A DNA stretch of 22,035 nucleotides, from the NCBI GenBank assembly GCA_004369085.1, contig ML210413.1:11071-33105 (forward strand). Reading direction: 5' to 3'. Position numbers and translations under genes: made by a program. The notes under the pieces are model-generated. The model made no database searches. It was not told the origin of the DNA and worked only from the letters and a program-made list of their open reading frames with translations. The stretch is from Coprinopsis marcescibilis. Its lineage: Eukaryota; Basidiomycota; Agaricomycetes; Agaricales; Psathyrellaceae. Shown piece by piece: positions 1-8,742 of this stretch (positions within the stretch are counted from its first letter, which is position 1; the number at the start of each line of letters is the position of its first letter).

Positions 1-1
1 T

Positions 2-2387
2 GGACCTGCTGGGTCAGGGAAAAGTACCATCGCTTGCACAATCGCGCGTCGATTCGAGCTTACATGCGACCCCGACGACACAATCGTCCTAGGAGGCAAC
101 TTCTTCTCCTCTCGAGAATTTCCGGAGACGCGAAACATATCCTATATTGTTCGCACAATCGTTTACCACCTTGCTCTTAAATGCAAAGCATTTGCTGACG
201 CCCTCCATCGTTTGGGGGAATTGGACGCCATGGACCAAGAGCCCGGTGTCCAGCTGGAGAAGCTCCTTGCCAAGCCATGGAATGCATCCAAATCCGAATC
301 CACCAAAGCACGACGTTACCTTGTCATGATCGATGCCCTCGACGAGACGGGTCCAAGCGACGGGCCAAGGTTTCTGAAAAGCCTACTCATGTTCATCGAT
401 AAGACCCCATTGTCCGGACTCAAGTTCTTCGTCACCAGTCGCGAGGAACCTGACCTGGTCGAGCTCGTCAATTCGCTCGAGCAGAAACACGTTTACCATC
501 TCCAAAATGTGGAAAAGGAGGAGGTCAAGGCCGACATCACCACATACCTCAAGGCCAACCTGCCGAGACTTGATGGCTCCGAGGAGTTCGAGAGCCTCAG
601 GACGTACGCTGGTGACTTGTTCATCTGCGCTGCAACCGTCGTCAGATACCTCAAGAGCTTTAGCCGGACACCAGCTCTTCAAAAGCAGCAGGTGCTTAAG
701 CTGGTCTCCAACTCAGCCATCCCCTCGGAAGCGATGGATTCAATGGACCAGCTGTACTCCCAAATCATCTCCGAGGCGTTCAGCTTTATAAAAAAAGATT
801 ACGAACTCCTGGCGCAATACCTCTTAAATCTCCACACATTCCTCAGCACTGTTGTCCGTACACGTCCATCAATAGTTGCCAGGCTTCTCATCGACAACGG
901 CGACCTCGACTCTGCTTCCACGGAGGTGGCAGACCACGTGGTGCTCCTCCTCCACCCAGTCCTTTATACTGACATCGATGGCAACATCCTCTCTTACCAC
1001 AAATCATTTTCCGACTTCATATTCGACAAGAATCGCTCCGGAGATTTTTATTGCGATCAACCAGCACTCCATCGGCGTCTCACCGAGTCGTGCTTCCGCA
1101 TCATGAATTCCGGTCTGAAGTTCAACATTGCGAAAATCCCTTCATCCTTTGTCTTCGACTCCAACAACCCTTCCCTCAAAGGCGAAGTTGCCAAGAATAT
1201 ACCACCCTACTTGGGCTACTCCTGCCAGAATTGGAGCCAACACCTCGATGCCACGGAAGCGACAACCGCAGAACCATTCCCCCGTATGCTGTCTGATTTC
1301 CTCCAGGTCCATGTGCTCTTCTGGATCGAGGCGATGAACCTCCTCGGTTCTTCAAACCGATGTGATCCAATGCTTCTGACGGCGCGCAGGTGGATTACCA
1401 AGGCTACCAATGTGAGTATTCTTTGAGTTGGATCATGAACGCCTTGCTCACTTGCATGCTCAGTATGACCTGATACTAGCCCAGAAATTAGTGGAGTCTG
1501 CGTCATTTGCGCTGTATTTCAGTGCAAGTCCTGCATCGTTGTCCACCCCACACTTGTACATCTCTGCCTTGGCGACTTGGGCAAAACCTTCGGATCTGTA
1601 CCGACATTGGCGGGCGCAATTTCCAAAGATCCCTGATTTTAAGATTCGTGGCCCGCGAACTCCTGCACTGATGAAGATCGAAGTAGGTAGCGCAGTGTTA
1701 GCTGTCGGATTCTCAAGCGACGGGACACGAATTGTCTCTGGCTCTGCTGACGATTCGGTGCGGGTGTGGGATGCATCGACAGGGGAGATGCTGAAAAAGC
1801 TGGGGGGCCACACCAGTTCGGTCTCGTCAGTCGGATTCTCACGCGACGGGACACGAATTGTCTCTGGCTCTCATGACAAGTCGGTGCGGGTGTGGGATGC
1901 ATCGACAGGAGAGATGCTGAAGGAGCTGGAGGGCCACACCAATTGGGTCTGGTCAGTCGGATTCTCACGTGACGGGACACGAATTGTCTCTGGCTCTGGT
2001 GACAAGTCGGTGCGGGTGTGGGATGCATCGACAGGGGAGATGCTGAAGGAGCTGGAGGGCCACACCAATTCGGTCTCGTCAGTCGGATTCTCAAGCGACA
2101 GGACACGAATTATCTCTGGCTCTTATGACCGGTCGGTGCGGGTGTGGACTCCAGAGTCCCTGTATACCATGGAGATGACATCCACAGCTCAGCCCTCACA
2201 ACCAACTGGATGGCTTCTCTCCCCCCATCAACGTGAATATCTCATGTATGTGCCACCTGAAGCCAAACTGCCACGACCCCCTACTATGCTTATTATCTCG
2301 CAATCCCTCTCCTCCTCTGTTTGCCTGACCCCTGATACCATGGGTGATCAATGGCACCAGTGTCATAGCCCGTGTAGCACATTTTAG
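2..2387 (+). CDS. NACHT-WD40 NLR-like (STAND) protein, 5' end outside window
   Basis: Partial gene with exons 2-1411 and 1464-2387 joined by a 52-nt intron (GTGAGT..CAG, branch-like CTCAC), phase 0. The window opens on the Walker A motif GPAGSGKST. Walker B (RYLVMIDALDET, about 311-352) and the sensor region (FFVTSREEP, about 424-450) complete a NACHT NTPase, so the effector domain and the start codon lie to the left. A helical linker (to about 1680) leads to three full and one partial 42-residue WD40 repeats (1704-2147) and a conserved-looking tail (GWLLSP, YLMYVPP) ending at TAG 2385. In fungi such STAND proteins act as nucleotide-switched receptors in non-self recognition and heterokaryon incompatibility; that role here is inference. 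The repeats are nearly identical at DNA level. Three and a half repeats are too few for one seven-bladed propeller. No stop or frameshift is seen in the part present. Confidence 0.9.
1412..1463 (+). other. Intron of the NACHT-WD40 gene
   Basis: A 52-nt intron with GTGAGT donor and TGCTCAG acceptor. Removing it joins the NACHT linker frame to the WD40 frame without changing phase. The stop codon of the upstream frame (TGA, 1424-1426) lies inside the intron, so unspliced transcripts would lose the WD40 domain. Confidence 0.85.
1704..2147 (+). repeat. Near-identical 126-bp WD40-coding tandem repeats
   Basis: Units start at 1704, 1830, 1956 and 2082, exactly 126 bp (42 codons) apart; the fourth stops after 66 bp at VRVW. 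Units 2 and 3 differ at 6 of 126 bases by eye. Four of the six fall in three codons, which change H to G (SHDKS/SGDKS) and W to S twice (NWVWS/NSVSS), while the framework (VGFS, DGTRIVSGS, SVRVWDAS) is fixed. This matches the pattern described for the WD repeats of fungal HET-E/D/R-type genes, kept similar by recombination and variable at ligand-facing residues. Confidence 0.9.
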
Positions 2388-2415
2388 TAGCTCCTGCAGT
2401 TTCTTTGTATTATAT

Positions 2416-2782
2416 TGTAAGGACAAGTCCTTACAACATCGGACTTTGCTGGGTTTCAATTGCTTGTATTTAATCGAAGGAAGCCCATTACTGGTCTTCC
2501 TTCTCTCGACTTGTGTTTTACCAACAATCAGAGAGCTTTTACCTGTTCTCTATTGTTCTGAGTGTCGACGTTACACGATGTCTTCCACTTGTTTTCAACA
2601 TTGCTCACTCTCTTTTCGCTCTCTTTAAACAAGCTCATCAATCCATCAGTATCGCGGGCGTTTTCATTTTCGCCGCATACATCCACTGCCATTGGACTTA
2701 TTGTGAGGTGTTTCATCACCACATAGGTCAGTAGGGTCTTGGGATATCTTTATCCGAACCCACCTAACGCTATTGTATCGCA
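2416..2782 (+). repeat. 5' LTR of the Ty3/gypsy element
   Basis: It starts with TGTAAGGAC, two bases, then GTCCTTACA, a 20-bp inverted repeat. The first 172 bp align without gaps to 15547-15718 (11 differences by eye, about 94% identity), which fixes the start. The 3' boundary is an estimate: CA at 2781-2782 is the likeliest end because gag follows at 2855, but the 3' LTR is broken and gives no check. I could not assign a tRNA primer-binding site after it. Confidence 0.75.
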
Positions 2783-2854
2783 GGTTGGTTGCCCGTCGTG
2801 TATAGAACACAAGCAATCGCCCACTTAGAACATCAGCAGTCAAATACTGGCTTA

Positions 2855-4743
2855 ATGGGATCAATTTCCCCACTATCGTCAGACATGGGATCAAACCTGT
2901 CTTCCATGGCCCCCTCTCATGTCACACTACCTCCGTCTCCAACACTGTCTTCATCCTCTTCATCGTCCTCCGACTCAGATGCATACATCGCGGAGAAAAT
3001 GGGAAAGTTTGCTGAACTCACAAACACCATGGCAAACCACCTATGCTAGGCGCTGGTGACATCACACCAGACATTGCATGACAATTCCAGAATGCTTGTG
3101 GAAATTACTTCACCGAAAAGTCAATTTCTGACACCGATAAGGTTGCATGTATCTTGGGAGGTTTTCAGGACATTCGCCTTGGTCATGGGGTGGAATCCAA
3201 CTGGGTGACCTTGTTGGGAGGATCTTTCGAAGAATTTATGGCAGCTTTCAAGGGCAAATGGTTGGAACATGACTGGGCTGAGTCCATCGACAACAAGCTC
3301 CGTCTCATGAAACAAAACGGTCGAAAGTTCAAGGAGTGGGCTGACGAGTATCATTTGAAGGCTTTACTTCTCTGTGGCACAGATTTCCAGAAGACAACAG
3401 CTGAAATTCGTTGTTCGATGAGCTCTTTGCTTGATGATCAGCTCAAAACTCACAATCGTCACAAGGAAATCAAGGATATCCCCATGGACAAGTACAAGGA
3501 CTGGGTTAATGCTCTAGCTGCTGAAGATAGGACCTTATGCAAGGATCAAAAGTTCTATGGGTCTACTGGCAGAGGCAGTTCTGCTTCTTTCAAAAAGCAA
3601 AAACTTAATGATGGGCAAGCCAATTCCACCCCTTCTTCCTCCTCTTGTGTTCATTGCCCTCAGCTGACGTCTGATGAAAAGAAACTCCTCGACGACAACC
3701 ATGGTTGCTACAAATGCCGTCAGTTCAATGTCAGCCACATCTCAAAGGATTTCAAAAACCCTTATCCCAATGGCACTACATACAAGCCCTTGACTCAGGC
3801 AGACACTGATGCTTCTTCAAAGAAGAAAAACTCTGGAAAAGGTTCTCAATCCATCTCGAAAGGAAAGGTTGCTGCCGTGGCCATGGTGGACTCTGACTCT
3901 GACATCAACAATGTTGGAGTTAACGGGACAGACATGGCCTCGCTTAGCGACAAGGAATACTTGACTCTGGACGAATCAGACGATGACAAAGTAAGCGCTC
4001 CTATTTCAGTCCCTACATTGCAGTGGGATTGTCTTGTGCAAGCCAGTGATGGCTTGCTGGCACGTCTCAAGTCATTATTAGATGGTGGCTCATCTCTTGT
4101 CCTTGCTAGTGAATCCTTCATTGCCAAGTTCGGCTTGAAGCTACTCCCACTGCAACACCCTTTTTGTATCAACACTGCACTGTCCCCCTCGTCACCTCCT
4201 GGCTCCAGTAAAGATCAAACCATGTACCGTTACTGTGTAAAAATACAACTTTCGACCCTTAATAACAATTGGACTTCCAGTGTTGTCACAGCAGTCGTGG
4301 TACCTTCTATTATTGATGGAAACAATGTTTTATTGGGTCTTCCCTTTCTCAAAGCTAACAAGATTGTCCAAGATTTCCACAAAGGAACTGCGACTGCTAA
4401 AGATATGGGCATCGACATCATTCGGCCACATCTGACAAAACCCATCAGAACTTTCAAACCACTACACAGACCAACCAGGGTGGAGATGTCTAAAATTCAG
4501 TTGCAGCGGGGCGATCTTTTTCAGGAACTATGGGCTTTTCAATGGCAACAACATTTCATCTCCAAGCAGGATGACAGTGGTGGAGAGAATGTCCATTTTG
4601 TAAATGCAATTTCTCAATGTATATCCCTACTAAAGGAACAACAACAGATGGAGGCAATGGATAAGTTGATTAGGGAGGAATATGCGGATGTATTTGGACT
4701 AGTTCCACATGTCAACAAGTTGCCACTGCACAATCCATGCTGA
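2855..4743 (+). pseudogene. gag: Decayed gag and aspartic protease region of the retroelement
   Basis: The first ATG of the leading frame is at 2855. That frame has a Ser-rich stretch and stops at TAG 3047; coding then resumes one frame over and carries a TGA at 3079. From about 3082 a Gag capsid-like region runs to about 3600. It is followed by a zinc-knuckle remnant with Cys codons at 3706 and 3715, His at 3736, and Phe at 3751 where the last Cys is expected (SKDF). A protease-like segment follows, with D-G-G at 4081-4089 where D-S/T-G is canonical, and a hydrophobic LLGLPFL flap-type motif near 4337. The frame ends at TGA 4741, but the same frame continues into RT, so gag and pol were once a single frame. 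Capsid packaging and polyprotein cleavage are the family roles; this copy cannot make an intact product. Confidence 0.85.
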
Positions 4744-6585
4744 ATTTGACTAAAGAACCCAGAATTGGTTCTTGATGCCCATTGTTACTCATCTCCTAGG
4801 CGATATCGACAGGCCTGGCAAACACTGATACAAGAACACTTGCAGGTGGGTCATTTATGCCCTTCTTCCTCTCAGCATTGCTCGCCAGCTTTCTTAGTTC
4901 CTAAAGCAGATCCAAAAGCAATGCCCTGTTTAGTTGTTGATTTTCGGAAACTGAATGCCAATGTGGTTCCGGACGCCTATCCCTTGCCACAAATTGACAA
5001 CATTTTGGCCAACTGTGCAAAGGGTCATTACTGGTGCAAGTTTGATATGATGAACTCGTTCTTCCAGACACGAGTGCATCCTGATAATATTCCCTTGCTT
5101 GCAACAATGACTCCCGATGGCACATTCGAATGGAATGTGATGCCCATGGGTTTCTGCAACTCTCCCAGCATCCACCAATGTCAGATGTGTGTTGCACTTT
5201 GGGACCATTTGGGACACATTTGCCATGTCTTCATTGACGACTGCATCGGTTGGTCCGACAACTTAATTGAACGTGCTAACAATGTTCATAAGATTTTGAA
5301 TGCCTGTCGTGCCAATGGGTTGTTCCTCAATGCCAAGAAATCAGTCATTTGTTCAACAAACCTGAATTTCCTGGGACACAACATTTTGCGGGATGGTATC
5401 AGGCCTGATGGTTTAAAAGTCGACAAGGTAGCAGATTGGCCTGTACCTGCATGTGCCATGGAGGTCAGGGCTTTCCTCGGATTAGTTAAGTACTTGGGTT
5501 CTTTCCTACCAGGACTTGCTGAACACTCCTCTGTGCTAGATTCATTGACCATTAAGGATGCAAAGAAGCGATGGCTGGGTTGGGAATCAAAACACCAACA
5601 TGCCTTTGATTCGATGAAGAAATTAGTGTTGAGTGCCGATTGCCTTACAACAATTGACCATGATAATCTAGGCAATAACCAGGTCTTTGTCACATGCGAT
5701 GCCAGCAACATTCGCTCCGGTGCCGTTTTGTCCTTTGGCCTGACCTGGGAGACTGCTCGTCCTGTTGCCTTTGATTCTAAGTCTTTCAAGAAGGCTGAAC
5801 TAAACTATCTGGTCCACGAAAAGGAACTGCTTGCTATCATCCGGGCACTGAAGAAACAGCAAAGTGATCTCATTGGCATACCTTTCAACATCTACACTGA
5901 TCACCGAACTCTTGAGTTCTTCCATACACAAAAGGACCTTTTGCGACTTCAAGCCCACTGGATGGAGTTCATGGCCCAATACGATGGGAAGATCATTTAC
6001 GTTAAAGGCGCTGACAACTCCGTCGCTGATGCGCTGTCCCACACGAAATTCACTGAAGACTCTTTGTCAGCTGAAATGGATGCACACGATCTCTTTGGCC
6101 CAGATGACGAAGATGACTTTGAGGAAGCTCAAGTTGCTAGTTGCCTTTTGGTCCATGGCAACTCCTCTCTGCTGAGTGTTTCTTCTGCCTTGTCAAACCT
6201 TCCTGAAGATCCTGCATTGGTGTCCATTGTGGCTGCTGCTAACTCTTCTACTTCAATTCGTTCATTGCAAACCACAATTGATGATGCTTTTGTGCAACAG
6301 ATCAAGGATGGCTACCAGGCCAATGCTTGGTGTCAACACTTGAAAGCAAACAAAGCCTCACTGCCAATGTTTGCCGAAATCGATGGTTTGTTATTCCTTG
6401 ACCACAGACTGATCATCCCAAAGGTCCCTTCCATACGGGCCAAGATTTTCGAACTGGCACATGACTCTTTGGGCCATTTCGGTCTCAGGAAGTCCTACAA
6501 TGCCCTACGCAAGAGTTTCTACTGGCCAAACATGAAGAACATGCTCGAAGACTCTTATATTTGTTCTTGTGATGAATGCCAGTGA
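4744..6585 (+). pseudogene. pol: Reverse transcriptase and RNase H region of the retroelement
   Basis: Same frame as gag-protease, separated from it by two TGA codons (4741 and 4747). RT motifs are present in order: SPAFLVPK, VDFRKLN, FDMMNSFFQTRV with the first catalytic Asp, the GFCNSPSIHQ region, FIDD at 5230-5241 (the YxDD box), and FLGH. RNase H follows with its acidic residues in place: D in VTCDAS (5698), E in VHEKELL, D in YTDHRTL, D in VADALS. The integrase zinc-binding region, with H-x4-H in LAHDSLGHFG (about 6457) and C-x2-C in CSCDECQ (about 6565), ends this frame at TGA 6583. In the family this enzyme copies element RNA into DNA in the cytoplasm. The core looks intact but is cut off on both sides by TGA codons, so it is called a pseudogene. 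Confidence 0.92.
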
Positions 6586-7475
6586 AACAAGGACCGGACG
6601 ACAAAAGTGCCTGGCCCTCTGCACCCACTACCCATACCAGGTTCCGCAGGGGAATCGATCGCGATGGATTTTGTTGGGCCTTTGCCTAACGACAACGGTT
6701 TTGATTGCATCCTGACCATCACCGACAGATTGGGAAGTGATATTCGTCTTATTCCCTGCAAAACTACTTCTACAGGCGAGGACATTCCTTTACTTTACTT
6801 TTCCCATTGGTATTGTGAGAATGGTCTGCCTGCTCAAATTGTTTCCAACAGGGGTTCGATCTGGATCTCCGCATTCTGGAAGGCTTTGGCTCGTCTGACA
6901 GGAGTTAAGCTAGCACTTTCCTCCTCCTTTCACCCCAAAACCGATGGCTCCAGCGAAACTAAAAACAAAATAGTCATTCAGGCGCTCCACTTTCATGTTG
7001 ACCGCCACCAGAAAGATTGGGTTGCTTCTCTCCCCCAGGTGAGATTTGCCAGGATGAACACTGTTAATCAGTCTACTGGCTTGTCTCCGTTTCAGGTCTG
7101 GCTGGGACGTTCTCCCTGCCTCATTCCCCCCTTGGTTACGCCACCACTGGGCTCTTTGGCACTGGAACTGAATGCTCATGAAGTTGTGCAGTTGCACGAA
7201 CTCCTAGTAATGGAAGCTCAAGACAACTTACTAGCCGCCAAAGTCAATCAAGCCTTTTATGCTAATAAACACCGTGGTAAGGAAGTCATTTTCAATGTTG
7301 GAGATCTGGTAATGCTCTCCACCAAAAACAGACGTCGCGATTACCTATCCAAAGGTGATAAAAGGACGGCAAAATTCGTACCTCATTGGGATGGCCCGCA
7401 CATGATTACAATTGCGCATCCCGAGACTTCAACGTACATGTTGAATCTGCCAGATCACTTGAACATCTCCCAACA
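6586..7475 (+). pseudogene. Integrase catalytic core of the retroelement, catalytic Asp lost
   Basis: It continues in the RT frame after TGA 6583. The first catalytic Asp is in AMDFVGPLP (GAT 6667) and the Glu in TDGSSETKNK (GAA 6955). The second Asp, expected in an IVSDRG-type motif, is Asn here (AAC 6847, IVSNRG), a single G-to-A change that would abolish strand transfer. The GPY-type module follows, with GDLVML and FVPHWDGPH, up to about 7440. Near 7475 coding moves one frame over, so the in-frame stop at 7492 is an artefact of the shift. The intact family enzyme inserts the cDNA copy into chromosomes. Confidence 0.9.
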
Positions 7476-7760
7476 TTCCATGTGTCGCAGATAAAGAGAT
7501 ATAATGCAAAAGATGATGCAGCCGTCCCGACTAGGGTATGAAACACACCCGCCCCTCTAACTTTCAACGATGGTGCTGTTGAGCATTTCATCAATCGCAT
7601 TGTGGACGAGCGCCAGATAGGACGAGGCAAATTTTACCTTGTTAGGTGGCAGGGATTTGGCCAATCGGACAACGAGTGGCTGTTGCAGAAGGACTTAGAA
7701 GGAACAGATGCGTTGGCCCTGTGGGAGGGGAAATGTCTGCCCAGCAAGGGGCACTCTTGA
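7476..7760 (+). pseudogene. Chromodomain tail of the integrase
   Basis: It lies in the third frame relative to the integrase core, opening with FHVSQIKRY. A TGA at 7539 precedes the chromodomain, which reads IVDERQIGRG, FYLVRWQGFG and NEWLLQKDL, then a Trp-containing helix, and ends at TGA 7758. Chromodomains of Ty3/gypsy integrases bind histone marks and direct insertion to heterochromatin in the studied cases. The Tyr/Trp cage-type positions are present. The frameshift and nonsense codon separate it from the integrase, so it could not act in this copy. The stop lies 6 bp before the nested transposon. Confidence 0.88.
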
Positions 7761-7766
7761 TTCCCT

Positions 7767-7784
7767 TGTCGCAAATTTCCTAGG
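7767..7784 (+). repeat. Left terminal inverted repeat of the Plavaka element
   Basis: TGTCGCAAATTTCCTAGG, an exact reverse complement of 15422-15439. The following nine bases, GGCTAGATC, match the other end's TGCCAGATC at 7 of 9. The preceding CT (7765-7766) recurs after the right end. Confidence 0.92.
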
Positions 7785-8742
7785 GGCTAGATCTACCTGA
7801 TCGGGCCAGCCAAGTGCAAACGGCATGATCTAGGCTAGATCACGAACACAGTGGCGCTTGATCAAGCAAGTCGCCTTGATCAAACGACGGACTTGCTTGA
7901 TCAAGTCATGCCGCCTGATCCTGAAACCGGGGTTGATCAAGGGTACTGCAGCAAGATAATAAAAGATGAAGTAGATTAGATGCGCAGGGGTCTGATTAGG
8001 AGGACGCTCGTTTGCTTATCTCGATACACGATTATCTAGAGATTCCAATGATACCGTCGGATCCTTACCTTCTTAGGCGGCACCATCCTTTATCTAATCT
8101 TAATCGACTTATCTACCGTATTTCACTTGATCATTTACCTTGAGCTTAACCCGGAATCGAACTCTAGACCTAGACCTACCGATTGATTATTCACATACTT
8201 TCTGGAGCATAGTTACCTCTCTGCCATACAGTCATTATTTATACAGGGATTTAACCGCCCTATACACCGTTCGTTTACACTTAGGGATTAATAAATATAA
8301 TGACCGATCGCAAGAGAACCAGTGGTTGGACACAGAATGTATTAATTGACTTAGTATACAGTAGGGAAGTGTAGCATTATGTCCGAGATCTGAATCAAGG
8401 TAGGCGCCAACAAAATCATTATAGCATCGAAGAACGTTTGACAAGGTTATCTAAGATTGTTGTCCTCACGGCTAAAAAGAGGAGCATGAAAAAAGCAGCT
8501 TACGTCACTAGAACAGTCGTCATTCTATTATTACTGACATCATCTCTAGCGCAATTCTAGCAACATTCCTCATGTATTCCTGGACCAAGCACATCTAGAT
8601 ATACAGATAGGGTAGTAAGAATATTGAGCAAGCAGCTAAGAGAACATCAAGTCCACATATGAAAGATGGCGGGCCGTGCCGCGCAGTATGAAACAGGTAA
8701 TATGAATGCTCGAGAGTCGATCTAATCGTCAAGACTTGAATC
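7785..8742. other. Left subterminal region of the Plavaka element, non-coding
   Basis: No supported gene. The outer 170 bp holds TGATC-cored motifs and a hairpin of palindromes (separate entry). From about 7960 to 8740 the sequence is AT-richer, with only short unconvincing frames. It would contain the 3' untranslated region of the companion gene, whose stop codon is at 8743-8745. Confidence 0.6.
7857..7940. repeat. Subterminal TTGATCAA palindromes and 16-bp hairpin
   Basis: Four perfect TTGATCAA palindromes start at 7858, 7876, 7897 and 7933. The first and third belong to a perfect 16-bp inverted repeat (7857-7872 against 7890-7905, arm CTTGATCAAGCAAGTC) whose 17-nt loop contains the second palindrome. 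Related half-sites (TGATC) lie at 7796, 7825 and 7916. The other end has TTGATCAA at 15341 and related sites near 15363 and 15411. CACTA-type transposases bind repeated subterminal motifs, so these are candidate transposase sites by inference. Confidence 0.7.

Noticed and set aside
1639..2106. Minus-strand 155-codon repeat frame over the WD40 region
   Set aside because: It is the antisense shadow of the 126-bp repeats; repeat length divisible by three keeps every frame open.
1704..2147. CRISPR-like array
   Set aside because: Regular 126-bp repeats have no unique spacers and encode WD40 blades in a eukaryotic gene.
1428..2387. Separate WD40 gene starting at 1428
   Set aside because: The apparent start lies in the intron 1412-1463; splicing joins this frame to the NACHT part.
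2783..2810. tRNA primer-binding site after the 5' LTR
   Set aside because: The LTR 3' end is not fixed and I could not match the sequence to a tRNA end with confidence.
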